This document shows positions 27,112 through 35,564 of a stretch of 64,000 nt of DNA, one piece after another (position 1 is the first letter of the stretch; every line of letters begins with the position of its first letter). The notes under the pieces are model-generated. The model made no database searches and was not told the origin of the DNA. It worked only from the letters and a program-made list of their open reading frames with translations. The DNA is from Planctomycetota bacterium (GTDB taxonomy: Bacteria; Planctomycetota; UBA1135; GCA-002686595): assembly GCA_012959525.1 (NCBI GenBank), contig DUDB01000056.1, forward strand, positions 21,191 to 85,190. Direction: 5' to 3'. The position numbers and the translations under genes are program-made.

Positions 27112-27186
27112 AGCGCCATCCTGGCCCTGGATCTGAACCGGGCAGGAAATGTAGAGTGCGCGGCAAGGCGCTCCCGTGGGGTGCCG

Positions 27187-27795
27187 ATGGCAACAGGGGC
27201 AATCGGCCGCAATCCCGTCCGGCCGGAGCCCCGATCGGTGACTAGTGCACCCGCAGCGGCCCCACCCGAGTTCCTTCTGGAGAAGACCTTGATCGAGAAG
27301 TACATACGCGACGTCCCCGACTTCCCCAAGGAGGGGATCCTCTTCAAGGACATTACGCCCCTCCTGAAGAGTCCCGAGGGATTGGCCCTCGCCATCACCG
27401 GCATGGCGGAGGCGGTGGACCCGGACTCCTTCGACCTGGTCTGCGGCATCGAGTCCCGCGGGTTCATTTTTGGCACGGCGCTGGCCCACAAGATTGGCAA
27501 GGGGTTTATTCCCATTCGCAAGCCCGGGAAGTTGCCCTGGAAGACCGCCTCGGAGTCCTATGACCTCGAATACGGGACCGACACCCTGGAGATCCACGAG
27601 GACGCCTGCCCCGGACAGCGGGTGCTCGTCGTCGATGATCTGCTGGCGACGGGCGGAACCATGGCCGCCGGGCTCAACCTGGTACGTCGCGTGGGTGGCG
27701 ATCCCATCGCTTGCATTGTCGCCATCGAACTCGCCATGCTGAAGGGGCGTGAGCGACTGGGCGACGTTGCAGTACACACCCTGATGACCGTCTGA
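27187..27795 (+). CDS. apt: Adenine phosphoribosyltransferase
   Basis: A 202-residue purine-salvage enzyme converting adenine and PRPP to AMP. It shows the family N-terminus DVPDFPKEGILFKDITPLL, then CGIESRGFIFG, and the PRPP-binding loop VLVVDDLLATGGT. The first 25 residues before FLLEKTLIEKYI are Ala/Pro-rich and not conserved. GTG 27238 would give a more standard N-terminus, and GTG 27181 is a further option. A TAGAGT hexamer lies about 30 nt upstream of ATG 27187. The sigma-factor gene follows after 22 bp, probably in the same transcript. Confidence 0.93.
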   Translation: MATGAIGRNPVRPEPRSVTSAPAAAPPEFLLEKTLIEKYIRDVPDFPKEGILFKDITPLLKSPEGLALAITGMAEAVDPDSFDLVCGIESRGFIFGTALAHKIGKGFIPIRKPGKLPWKTASESYDLEYGTDTLEIHEDACPGQRVLVVDDLLATGGTMAAGLNLVRRVGGDPIACIVAIELAMLKGRERLGDVAVHTLMTV

Positions 27796-27817
27796 ACCGG
27801 AGCCCGCCAACCACCGC

Positions 27818-28723
27818 ATGAGTTCTAAGAAATCGACCGGCGACCGCACGCCGACCAAAACTGCCAAGAGTTCCGCCAAAGCCAAGCCCATTGGCGGCAG
27901 GAAAAAAAAGGCCCCGATCGACCCTAACCTGCCGCCTGAGGAGCAGCCCACGGAGGATGTGTGGGTCCTTTACAAGAAGGCGGTCCAAGCCAGTGATGCT
28001 GCCAAGGTGGAGGCTCTGCGTAACGTGCTCATGGAGCGCCACTACCCGCTGGTCAAGTACATCGCAGAGCGTCTGCTCCAGACCCTGCCCAAGTCGATCG
28101 AGCTCGACGATCTGGTCAGCGCCGGGCTCTTCGGACTGATGGACGCCATCCGCGGCTTTGATCTGTCGCGAGGCATCAAGTTCAAGACCTACTGCACGAC
28201 CCGCATTCGCGGATCGATCTTGGACCAGCTGCGGTCCCAGGACTGGGTGCCACGGCTGGTGCGCTTGAAGGCGGGCAAGATCGACAAGGCTCTCCAGAAG
28301 CTCACGGGCGAGTACGGCCGAGAGCCCACCCACGCCGAGCTCGCCAATTACCTGGAGATGGACTACGGCGAGCTCTCAAAGGAGATCTCGTCGGCCAAGG
28401 CGAAGGCCATGTACTCCTTGTCGGAGAAGTGGGACGACGGGGACGACGACAACTCCATGGAGAAGACGGACGTCCTGGAAGACAAGAAGGCCGTCGACCC
28501 GATTGGCGATCTGAATCGCTCGGATGTGATGGGCTACATCACTCGCTCGTTGACCAGCAAGGAGCGCTTCATCATCGAGCAGTACTATCAGCACGGCCTG
28601 ACCATGCGCGAAATCGGCGAGATGCTGACCCTCACCGAGAGCCGCGTATGCCAGATCCACTCGAACGTGATGGCCCGGCTCAAGAGCCTGCTGGGACAGA
28701 AGCAATCCACACTGTTGATGTAG
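27818..28723 (+). CDS. RNA polymerase sigma factor, FliA/WhiG (sigma-28) type
   Basis: A 301-residue group 3 sigma-70 factor. A Lys-rich N-terminal extension of about 45 residues precedes region 2 (HYPLVKYIAERLLQTLPKSI, then ELDDLVSAGLFGLMDAIRGFD and FKTYCTTRIRGSILDQLR). Region 3 follows (ALQKLTGEYGREPTHAELAN), then region 4 (LTSKERFIIEQYYQHGLTMR with the helix-turn-helix EIGEMLTLTESRVCQIHS). The 'GLFGLMDAIRGFD' and 'RGSILDQLRSQDWVPRLVR' sequences match the FliA/WhiG branch, which controls flagellar or developmental genes elsewhere. No flagellar or chemotaxis gene is in the window, and no anti-sigma gene adjoins it. Its regulon here is unknown. Confidence 0.92.
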   Translation: MSSKKSTGDRTPTKTAKSSAKAKPIGGRKKKAPIDPNLPPEEQPTEDVWVLYKKAVQASDAAKVEALRNVLMERHYPLVKYIAERLLQTLPKSIELDDLVSAGLFGLMDAIRGFDLSRGIKFKTYCTTRIRGSILDQLRSQDWVPRLVRLKAGKIDKALQKLTGEYGREPTHAELANYLEMDYGELSKEISSAKAKAMYSLSEKWDDGDDDNSMEKTDVLEDKKAVDPIGDLNRSDVMGYITRSLTSKERFIIEQYYQHGLTMREIGEMLTLTESRVCQIHSNVMARLKSLLGQKQSTLLM

Positions 28724-28727
28724 GCCT

Positions 28728-28766
28728 GCGCCTCGAGGGTTGCCCCACCGGGTGGGCGGAGGGCGC
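28728..28766 (+). terminator. GC-rich hairpin after the sigma gene
   Basis: GCGCCTC (28728-28734) can pair with GAGGGCGC (28759-28766, one bulge), enclosing an inner GCCC/GGGC stem (28742-28757). It starts 5 nt after the sigma stop codon and ends before the sulfatase promoter. No T-tract follows, so termination is inferred from position only. Confidence 0.35.
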
Positions 28767-28782
28767 TTGATCCGCAAGGCCC

Positions 28783-28788
28783 TATGAT
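28783..28788 (+). promoter_or_regulatory. -10 box (TATGAT), leaderless geometry
   Basis: TATGAT, one base from the sigma-70 consensus TATAAT, ends 7 nt before ATG 28796. It contains the earlier in-frame ATG at 28784, which would put that codon inside the promoter. Confidence 0.5.
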
Positions 28789-28795
28789 GTGCCTC

Positions 28796-30361
28796 ATGCC
28801 TAACCGGTTGTCCCCGCTCCTGCTCCTCCTCGCGTGTTGCGCGGCGGGATCCGACGATGAACCCCGCACCGGGGCGGCCCCGGATCGACCCAACGTCCTT
28901 ATCGTGATCAGCGATGACCTGGCGTCAATTGCGACTGGAACCTGGGGACTTGATGGAGAAGGCCTGGTGTCCACACCCGGCATCGATGCCCTGGCCCGTC
29001 GCGGGGTGGTGTTTGAGCGGGCCCTGTGTGCGTCGCCATTCTGCACGCCCTCGCGTCAGTCGTTCTTGACCGGACGCTGGCCCCATGCCATTCGCGTCAC
29101 ACAGCTGAAATCCACCCTCCCCAAGGATGCACCGACCCTGGGGACCGTATTCCGGGACGCGGGCTATCGCACTGCGGCCATCGGAAAGATGCATTGGATG
29201 CGGACCCGCGTGGGAGAGGTTGAGTTCGGCTTCGATCGCATCGCCGGGAAGATCGAGTGGCAAGCTCAGCTGACCCCGGAAGAGCGCTCGATACTGGATG
29301 AGTACAACCGCGGTTGGAGTCGCTCCGAGCGCAGGGGCTGGTCCATGTCCAACCCTGAAGGCGCCCCCTTGCCTTTGGCGGAAGAGAGCCACATGGCTCC
29401 GTTCCTCCTCGAGAAAGCCATGGCGTTCATGGATGAGGACGCCACCAGCCCATTCTTGGCGTTCCTCTCGCTCGGAGAACCCCACGCGCCATTCCACTTT
29501 CCGCCACGGCTCCTGGAGTCGGTAGATCCCAAAGCCCTATCCCTGCCCCAGGTGGATGAAGCCCTGCAGGCTAAGGAGGTCCTCGGACTGGCGACCATGC
29601 TCAGAAGCCGCCGCGCCCTGAAGGGACCCTTGACCGAGGACATTCTGCGCGGGGCACTGGCCGCCTACTTGCGCTCCGTACTCTGGATGGATGAACAGCT
29701 CGTGGCTTTGGATCGCTACCTCGAAGCCAGCGGACGCTGGGAAGACACAATCGTGATCTTCTGGAGCGACAACGGCTACCTACTCGGGGAGCGCGGCCAC
29801 TTGGGCAAGAACTACCCCTACCGGGAGGTGGTGCAGGTGCCTCTCTCCATCGCGGCTCCAGGAGTGCCCCCCGCGCGCACCGGCGAATTGGCTCACGCCA
29901 TCGACGTCTTCCCCACCCTCTGTGGCCTCTGTGGGATCGACCCCCCCGGATTCCTGCAGGGAGTAAGCCTCGAACCCCTGCTGCGCTCGGGTACCCCAGT
30001 CCGCGATCAGGCCTACACCGAGTTCGTGGGCCAGATGGCCACCCTGGAAACAGAGCGTTGGAAGCTGCACCTGGGTGCCCAGGCGAGTGCTGGATGGGAC
30101 CAGCTCTACGATCTGCAAGCCGACCCGGGCGAGACCGACAACCGCTTCAACGAAGCCGATCTGCAACCTGTCGTGACCGACCTCGTCCGTCGCATGCGGG
30201 ACTTGCTGGCGTCCACGCCCCCGGATGGTGTGTTGGCTGAGTCCTGGGTGTCTCCCTCCCGTGGGACGAACCCGGATGAGGACGTCCGTGCCATACGGCG
30301 CGCTCTGTCCCTGGTGGAATCCTCACGCCCCGCCGTCGCCCCCCGACGCGGGGAGCGCTGA
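28796..30361 (+). CDS. Formylglycine-dependent sulfatase, predicted lipoprotein
   Basis: A 521-residue alkaline-phosphatase-superfamily sulfatase. The modification motif C-x-P-S-R is CTPSRQ, with Cys83 expected to become formylglycine. Metal-binding NVLIVISDDL at the start and FWSDNGYLLGERGHLGKN in the middle complete the site. The N-terminus (MPNRLSPLLLLLACCAA) is a lipoprotein-type signal. It should desulfate a sulfated glycan outside the cytoplasm; the substrate is not predictable. A formylglycine-generating enzyme is needed but is not in this window. The start is set by the TATGAT box. Its 3' end overlaps the convergent importer ATPase gene by 39 bp. Confidence 0.92.
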   Translation: MPNRLSPLLLLLACCAAGSDDEPRTGAAPDRPNVLIVISDDLASIATGTWGLDGEGLVSTPGIDALARRGVVFERALCASPFCTPSRQSFLTGRWPHAIRVTQLKSTLPKDAPTLGTVFRDAGYRTAAIGKMHWMRTRVGEVEFGFDRIAGKIEWQAQLTPEERSILDEYNRGWSRSERRGWSMSNPEGAPLPLAEESHMAPFLLEKAMAFMDEDATSPFLAFLSLGEPHAPFHFPPRLLESVDPKALSLPQVDEALQAKEVLGLATMLRSRRALKGPLTEDILRGALAAYLRSVLWMDEQLVALDRYLEASGRWEDTIVIFWSDNGYLLGERGHLGKNYPYREVVQVPLSIAAPGVPPARTGELAHAIDVFPTLCGLCGIDPPGFLQGVSLEPLLRSGTPVRDQAYTEFVGQMATLETERWKLHLGAQASAGWDQLYDLQADPGETDNRFNEADLQPVVTDLVRRMRDLLASTPPDGVLAESWVSPSRGTNPDEDVRAIRRALSLVESSRPAVAPRRGER

Positions 30362-31174
30362 GGGGTCCGGGCTACGCCAGGGCAAGACGATCGGCCGCTC
30401 ATCTGCCTGACCCTCCGCGCCCTCCTCAACCCTCCACGAGGAGTAGCGCAAACCAGAGCCGTAGACAGGTTCAAGGACCGATCGCCGCAGCACCTCGTTC
30501 ACGGTACCGTCCGCCACCTTGCGGCCCCCATCCAAGAGCACAATGCGCGAGGCGAATTGGCTGGCAAGATTCAGGTCGTGGGTCACGACAGCTACGGCGC
30601 GTTCTTCATGAGCCAGACTCTCGATCAGCTCGAATACGGCGATCTGATGCTCGGGGTCCAGTGCGTTGGTCGGCTCATCGATGAGGAGCAGGTCGGCTTG
30701 CTGCGCGAGGGCGCGGGCCACCAGGCAACGCTGGCGTTGGCCGCCGGATAGATCTGGTAGGGCGCGCTCTGCAAGATCCACCAGGTCGGCCTGACTCAGA
30801 GCCTGGTCTACAGCCTGGCGATCTTCCGGGGTTGCGCGAGCAAATACACCCTGGTGGGAGTAGCGGCCCTGGGCCACGAAAGTGCGGACAGTAACTTCCG
30901 GCAATGTGATCAGAGATTGGGGCACAAAGGCCAGACGACGCGCCCGAAACCTGGGCACCCAACCCGTCATCGATTCGCCGCGCCATGTAACTTCGCCGGC
31001 CGTGATGGGGAGCAACCCGGCCAGAGCCTTCAGAAGAGTGCTCTTGCCCGCGCCGTTAGGTCCCAGGATGCAGACCACCTCTCCGGGGGCAATGGAGAGA
31101 TCCAGGTCAATGAGCGCCTCTACACCACCAGAATATATGTGGCCCAGTCCCCGGCTCTCGATCAGCACTACCAC
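30323..31174 (-). CDS. FecE/BtuD-type ABC transporter ATP-binding protein
   Basis: A 283-residue ATPase of an importer for iron chelates, haem or cobalamin. It shows Walker A LGPNGAGKST, signature LSGGQRQR, Walker B LLLIDEPTNALD and the H-loop VTHDLN. The C-terminal 45 residues (YGSGLRYSSWRVEEGAEG and beyond) extend past the usual end and overlap the convergent sulfatase gene by 39 bp. The start is GTG 31174, overlapping the permease stop by 7 nt, which implies translational coupling. It acts at the inner membrane together with the permease at 31168-32265. The substrate class is inferred from the family. Confidence 0.92.
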   Translation of the reverse strand: MVVLIESRGLGHIYSGGVEALIDLDLSIAPGEVVCILGPNGAGKSTLLKALAGLLPITAGEVTWRGESMTGWVPRFRARRLAFVPQSLITLPEVTVRTFVAQGRYSHQGVFARATPEDRQAVDQALSQADLVDLAERALPDLSGGQRQRCLVARALAQQADLLLIDEPTNALDPEHQIAVFELIESLAHEERAVAVVTHDLNLASQFASRIVLLDGGRKVADGTVNEVLRRSVLEPVYGSGLRYSSWRVEEGAEGQADERPIVLPWRSPDPSALPASGGDGGA

Positions 31175-32265
31175 GTGCGCACCTCTGACCGTGAACGCAC
31201 TAGGAGGAACAGGAAGAACGGCCCTCCCACCAGGGACATCAACACCCCCGGCTTGAACAGCTCGCGCTCCATCAGATACCTCTGCGCAACGTCCGCACCC
31301 AGCAGAAAGATCGCGCCCCCCACCAAGGAAAGGGGGAGGAGGGTGCGGTAGGAGCGGAATCCCGCCAGGCGCACGAGGTGCGGCACGACGAGCCCTACGA
31401 AGGCAATCTGGCCGGCCACCGCGACCGCGGCCGCAGCCGCCAGGGAAGCGGTCACCAAGGCGAGCAGCTTGGTCCGCGTGGTGTTCACACCGAGGGACTC
31501 AGCGTTCTCCTCGCCGGCGGCGAACAGATCCAATTCGCGCGCCACAAATGGCAAGGCCAACGCGGCACAGGCTGCGCCCGTCCACACGATTCCCACCTGG
31601 GTCCAGCTCTTGTCCTTGAGGCTGCCAAAACTCCAGTGGTAGACGGCTTCCGCGGTCTGCCAGTCATGCTCCACCAGCCACGCCTGGATGGCTGCCAGGA
31701 TGCCGGCGATACAGGCATTGATGGCAATCCCCACGAGAAGCAGCGTCGGCACCGAGACGCGGCCCCCGACTCCTCCAACCGCCGCGACCAGGAGAGCTAC
31801 ACTGCAGGCTCCAGCGAAGCCCGTGATCGTCACCAGAAGAGGCGAGTGCTTGGCAGCCTGGTCGAGCAGGTCGATGCCACCCGCAACGTTTGATCCGTAG
31901 CCCCCCACCAACATGATTCCCAGCGTTGCGCCCAGCCCTGCGCCGGCAGTGATGCCCAAGATCGAAGGTGAGGCTAGCCCGTTACGGAACACGCCCTGCA
32001 ACAAGGCACCCGAACAGGCCAGAGATGCGCCAACACCACAGGCCACCAGGGTCTTGCAGGTCACCAACTCGAAGATGAGTTGGTGATGGCCTTCCAGAGG
32101 AGTGTCGGTTCCCAAGATGCCCCCCAAGCCTTGCAGGAATTGGTCCGTGCCGAAGGTCATGGTTGTGCCCTTGAGGCAGGAGAGGACCACGAGCCCCAGT
32201 AGGCCGACACCCATGACGAGGGCAGCGACCACCCCCGCTCGGGTTCCTGTTCTGGCGACGCTCAT
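31168..32265 (-). CDS. FecCD-family ABC transporter permease
   Basis: A 365-residue membrane protein with about ten hydrophobic segments, the fold of BtuC/FecCD. Diagnostic stretches are GALLQGVFRNGLASPSILGI near the N-terminus and QIAFVGLVVPHLVRLAGF late in the protein. The start ATG 32265 follows a TACCCT box by 7 nt, while the upstream extension of the frame is not membrane-like. One permease gene implies a homodimer. The ATPase gene is coupled downstream. The likely binding protein is encoded on the opposite strand at 33511, separated by a NIPSNAP gene. Confidence 0.92.
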   Translation of the reverse strand: MSVARTGTRAGVVAALVMGVGLLGLVVLSCLKGTTMTFGTDQFLQGLGGILGTDTPLEGHHQLIFELVTCKTLVACGVGASLACSGALLQGVFRNGLASPSILGITAGAGLGATLGIMLVGGYGSNVAGGIDLLDQAAKHSPLLVTITGFAGACSVALLVAAVGGVGGRVSVPTLLLVGIAINACIAGILAAIQAWLVEHDWQTAEAVYHWSFGSLKDKSWTQVGIVWTGAACAALALPFVARELDLFAAGEENAESLGVNTTRTKLLALVTASLAAAAAVAVAGQIAFVGLVVPHLVRLAGFRSYRTLLPLSLVGGAIFLLGADVAQRYLMERELFKPGVLMSLVGGPFFLFLLVRSRSEVRTW

Positions 32266-32272
32266 GGGGAGC

Positions 32273-32278
32273 AGGGTA
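32273..32278 (-). promoter_or_regulatory. -10 box (TACCCT), leaderless geometry
   Basis: Minus-strand TACCCT ends 7 nt before ATG 32265 of the permease gene. The same hexamer at the same spacing precedes the binding-protein gene at 33511, which could give co-expression of the two halves of the importer. Confidence 0.5.
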
Positions 32279-32428
32279 GCAGGTTGGGGCAGACGCTCTA
32301 GCCCCACTCGGGCGGTAGCCGAACCTGGGTCGACGCCCTGATCCCCTGCCGCACACGAACCCCGTATCGAGGCCCGCCGGCGACCTGATTTGGGGGGAGG
32401 GGCGCTTGGGGTGCGGGGCTGCCCATCG

Positions 32429-32459
32429 GGGCCGATCACTCCGTCAAGACGGAGGGCCC
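32429..32459. ncRNA. Candidate structured element (two-part hairpin)
   Basis: GGGCC (32429-32433) pairs with GGCCC (32455-32459). Inside, CTCCGT (32439-32444) pairs with ACGGAG (32449-32454) around a CAAG loop, with a 5-nt one-sided bulge GATCA. No T-tract follows on either strand. It could be a regulatory RNA fold or an operator for a metal regulator; neither is shown. Confidence 0.25.
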
Positions 32460-32686
32460 AGGCGCCTCCATTCCGTGAAGCCCAGACTTGCGTGGAGTCC
32501 TCCCGAAGGACGCCGTATTCTTCTCAGGAACCAGAGCTTTCCGACGCGGCACCTACTGCTCAGCGTTTCGCCGCTGGGTCACGAGATTTCACTTGCCTCA
32601 AGAGACACTCCTAAAGAAATTTGCTCTCGCGGAGACCTTGGAATAGCGGCACCCCCTAGGCCGCGCTCACCCTTACGAAAACCGTC

Positions 32687-33466
32687 ATGCGATCATCCTC
32701 ACAACCGTGCACCCGTCTCCTGCTTGCTCTCTTGGTCATCCTGGGAGGATGCGCTGGCTTACCCAAGGGGTCGAAGAGCTCGACAAGCCTGCTGGAGTTG
32801 AGGGCCTACCATTGCTCTACCCCAGAAGGGCAACTGGCAACACTTCAGTTCGTGCGGGACGCGTACCAGCCCGCTCTGCACCGTCAGGGCATAGGACCGG
32901 TCGGGGTATTCACACCCGTGGAAGATGGAGTGTTGGACGTCTACCTCCTGTGCCCCTACTCGAGCCCGAGCCAGCTACTAGAGCGCAATACTCGTCTGGA
33001 CGAAGACGTGGAGTTCTTGGCTTTAGCCAAGGAGTTTGCTCCAAGCGGCGCACCCCTGCCCTACACGAGGATCGAGAGTCGGATACTGAGGGCCTTCGAT
33101 GGACTGCCCCAGGTGATCCCCCCTCCCTCGAAGAGCCAGGAGCGCCTGTTGGAGCTGCGCATTTATGAGAGCCGCAATGAAGAGTTGGCACGGCGTAAGG
33201 TTGAGATGTTCAACACGGGCGAGATCCAACTCATGCAAGACGTCGAATTGGGGCCTGTGTTCTTCGGTGAATCGTTCGGGGCTGCAGACATGCCCAACCT
33301 CGTCTACATGCTGTCAGCCGAAAGTGAGGAGGCGCACAAGGAGCACTGGCAGCGTTTCCTGAAGCATCCCGACTGGGCCCGCATGCGGGATCTGCCCCGC
33401 TATGCCGACACGGTTAGCAAGATCACAAGCACAATGCTGCGACCCGCGGCGGGCTCTGACATCTAG
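32687..33466 (+). CDS. NIPSNAP-family lipoprotein
   Basis: A 259-residue protein with a lipoprotein signal (LLLALLVILGGCAG; lipid-modified Cys near residue 22). The mature part has two ferredoxin-like halves. The second, LLELRIYESRNEELARRKVE with MFNTGEI following, matches the NIPSNAP domain; the first, LLELRAYHCSTPEGQLATLQ, looks like a diverged duplicate. NIPSNAP proteins of planctomycetes are uncharacterised; eukaryotic homologues are mitochondrial. It sits between the importer operon and the importer binding protein, which may point to a shared substrate (for example a haem-like molecule), but this is inference. TACGAA lies 7 nt before the ATG. Confidence 0.85.
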   Translation: MRSSSQPCTRLLLALLVILGGCAGLPKGSKSSTSLLELRAYHCSTPEGQLATLQFVRDAYQPALHRQGIGPVGVFTPVEDGVLDVYLLCPYSSPSQLLERNTRLDEDVEFLALAKEFAPSGAPLPYTRIESRILRAFDGLPQVIPPPSKSQERLLELRIYESRNEELARRKVEMFNTGEIQLMQDVELGPVFFGESFGAADMPNLVYMLSAESEEAHKEHWQRFLKHPDWARMRDLPRYADTVSKITSTMLRPAAGSDI

Positions 33467-33498
33467 AGGGCTCGGGTGGTGGCTCGGCCGGGACCTGC

Positions 33499-33504
33499 TA
33501 CCCT
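33499..33504 (+). promoter_or_regulatory. -10 box (TACCCT), leaderless geometry
   Basis: TACCCT ends 6 nt before ATG 33511, mirroring the box before the permease gene on the other strand. Confidence 0.5.
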
Positions 33505-33510
33505 GCCCTC

Positions 33511-34476
33511 ATGCTCCCTTTCCGCCCATCGGCTCCAAGCCTCGGAGCCCGCAAGTCCACGCTGCTTGCCGGATGCATGCTGGGGATCTGCGTTTCGAGC
33601 TGCGGTGGCGAGCAGACCTCGCTCCCCGATCCCGGTGCGGTACCGGCAGGCATGCGCTCTGTGACCCTGGGCGACGGCTCGCTACTTCATGTTCCAAATC
33701 AGGCTCAGCGCATTCTGCCGGCAACCTCTGCCGCCGTGGATCTGCTCACGGACCTGGAACTTCACGATCGGGTCATCGCCATTCCCCTGGCTGCATTCTC
33801 GTGGTCAGTGGCAGCCCGCGAACCCGAGAGATGGAGTGAGCACACGGTTCTGAACGCACTTGAGGGCGAGGCCATCCTCGCCCTCAAGCCGGACCTGATC
33901 ATCGCAGCTCCCTGGTCCTATCAGGGACCTCTATGGGTGGCGCGTTCGGTGAACATCCCCGTCTTGCCCCTACCCGATGCCAAGAGTTGGATTGAGATCG
34001 AGGCTGGCATCTCCTTGGCCGGAAGGGCCTTGGGTGTGCAGGACCGCGCCGAAACCCTCATGGATGATCTGGCCGCGCGCCGGTCCAAGCTCGCCGCTGC
34101 GGGCCGGCCTTCACGCCGCATGGTGGCGTACTCGAATTTCGGGGCGGGCGGACACACGTCGGGCACGGGGACGACGCTGGATCTGGCCATCGCACTCGCT
34201 GGCATGGAGAACGCGGTGGACGGGAAGGGCCATTGTGAACTCAGCCTGGAGGAGATCCTCAGCATTAGTCCTGAGGTATTCCTGACAAGCACGGGGCGCG
34301 ACATGGTGTCGCCGGGGGCAGAGTTTCTACGCAACGAACCCGTACTGTCTCATTTGGAGGCCGTTAAAAAAGGCCGGATAATCGTCCTTCCGGCAGAGCT
34401 GTTCAGCGCATCCTCCCACCGCATCCTTGATGCTGCGGAAGAAGTTGCACGTCAGGTCGACCTCCTCTTCAATTAG
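33511..34476 (+). CDS. Periplasmic binding protein, FecB/BtuF-like, predicted lipoprotein
   Basis: A 321-residue solute-binding protein of the cluster A-II (TroA-like helical backbone) type. An N-terminal signal ends in VSSCGG, a probable lipobox with Cys near residue 31. The core contains QRILPATSAAVDLLTDLELH, ILALKPDLIIAAPW and LSISPEVFLTST, the usual Fe-siderophore/cobalamin binding-protein pattern. It should deliver the ligand to the FecCD/FecE importer encoded at 30323-32265. The ligand cannot be told from sequence. No TonB receptor gene is in the window. Confidence 0.88.
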   Translation: MLPFRPSAPSLGARKSTLLAGCMLGICVSSCGGEQTSLPDPGAVPAGMRSVTLGDGSLLHVPNQAQRILPATSAAVDLLTDLELHDRVIAIPLAAFSWSVAAREPERWSEHTVLNALEGEAILALKPDLIIAAPWSYQGPLWVARSVNIPVLPLPDAKSWIEIEAGISLAGRALGVQDRAETLMDDLAARRSKLAAAGRPSRRMVAYSNFGAGGHTSGTGTTLDLAIALAGMENAVDGKGHCELSLEEILSISPEVFLTSTGRDMVSPGAEFLRNEPVLSHLEAVKKGRIIVLPAELFSASSHRILDAAEEVARQVDLLFN

Positions 34477-34547
34477 TCCACTGGCTGGGTTTGTGCCGGA
34501 GGTCAAAAGGGGGTACCCATTGGGGGGGGCTTTCGCTCTCTTCCATC

Positions 34548-35552
34548 ATGCTTGAAGACCATATCGCCCTCACCGAGTCGCAGAACCTCACCTCAATCCA
34601 GTCCTACCTCCTCTCACAGGAGTCGCGGTACCCCGAGGCCAATGGGGATTTCACCTGGGTGCTGTCGGCCATCAGCCTCTCGGCCAAGTTCATCGCGGCC
34701 CGTTGCCGGCGTGCACGCATCGAAGCCGTGTTGGGAGATGCCGGAGCCGAGAACGTCCATGCAGAGTCTCAGCAGAAACTGGACGTGATAGCCAACGAGT
34801 GCCTGCTGCGCTGCCTGGGCACGCGACCCACGGTGGCCATCGTGGCCTCCGAGGAGAACGAGGAGCCCCTGATTATCCATCGGGAGACGGACGGTGAGCG
34901 GCCCTACGTGGTTCTATTCGACCCCCTAGATGGCTCATCAAACTTGGATGTTTGCGGCGGCGTCGGGACCATTTTTAGCGTCCTGCACCACGACCGCCGA
35001 GCCCACCCCATTGAGAACTCACCGCTCCAGCCGGGCGTGAACCAGCTGGCAGCAGGCTACGTGTTGTATGGGCCGTCCACGGTTCTGGTCCTGACTACAG
35101 GTAATGGAGTCCAGATGTTCGTACTCGACCCACAGATCGGCTCGTTCCTGTTGGTGGAGAAGGACATCCGTATCCCCGAGAAGAGCAAGAACTATTCGCT
35201 CAACGAGGCTTACACCTCCAGCTTCCCCAGCGGCTACCAGGAGTATCTGGCTTGGGCCCATGAGAACGGCTACTCACAGCGATACGTCGGCACCATGGTC
35301 GCCGACGTACACCGTATCTTGATGAAGGGCGGGGTGTTCATGTATCCGCCCACCGAGAAGGCGCCCAATGGCAAGTTGCGCTTGATGTACGAAGCCAACC
35401 CCATGTCCATGCTGATCGAGCAGGCCGGAGGCAAGTCCTTCTCGGGCCTGCAGCGCACGCTGGAGATCCAACCGCGCGAACTCCACGAGCGGACCAGCGT
35501 GATCCTGGGATCCACCGGGGAAGTGGAGAAAGTGCAGAAGTTCCTGCGCTAG
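34548..35552 (+). CDS. fbp: Class I fructose-1,6-bisphosphatase
   Basis: A 334-residue gluconeogenic enzyme. Metal site motifs: SEENEE (residues 101-106) and FDPLDGSSNLD (124-134). The substrate-binding GGVFMYPPTEKAPNGKLRLM and later YEANPMSMLIEQAGGKS are also intact. Length is standard. ATG 34548 gives the family N-terminus; the frame extends 19 codons upstream to a TTG without similarity. A tract of eight G residues (34522-34529) lies 18 nt before the start. TACCCA at about 34513 is a possible promoter. Confidence 0.95.
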   Translation: MLEDHIALTESQNLTSIQSYLLSQESRYPEANGDFTWVLSAISLSAKFIAARCRRARIEAVLGDAGAENVHAESQQKLDVIANECLLRCLGTRPTVAIVASEENEEPLIIHRETDGERPYVVLFDPLDGSSNLDVCGGVGTIFSVLHHDRRAHPIENSPLQPGVNQLAAGYVLYGPSTVLVLTTGNGVQMFVLDPQIGSFLLVEKDIRIPEKSKNYSLNEAYTSSFPSGYQEYLAWAHENGYSQRYVGTMVADVHRILMKGGVFMYPPTEKAPNGKLRLMYEANPMSMLIEQAGGKSFSGLQRTLEIQPRELHERTSVILGSTGEVEKVQKFLR

Positions 35553-35564
35553 CTACAAGAGTGC

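Larger units (their letters stand above)
32266..32686. other. 421-bp divergent intergenic region
   Basis: It separates the importer permease (minus) from the NIPSNAP gene (plus). It holds the minus-strand TACCCT promoter at its left end and a strong hairpin at 32429-32459. The right half is comparatively AT-rich (around 32580-32640). I found no complete gene and no cobalamin-riboswitch box in it. Confidence 0.5.

Noticed and set aside
25573..27951. A 792-codon open frame antisense to argS and apt
   Set aside because: It mirrors the codon pattern of the true genes, has no recognisable motif and is explained by high-GC codon bias.
32266..32686. Cobalamin riboswitch before the importer permease
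   Set aside because: I looked for the B12-box consensus and the usual core on the minus strand and did not find them.
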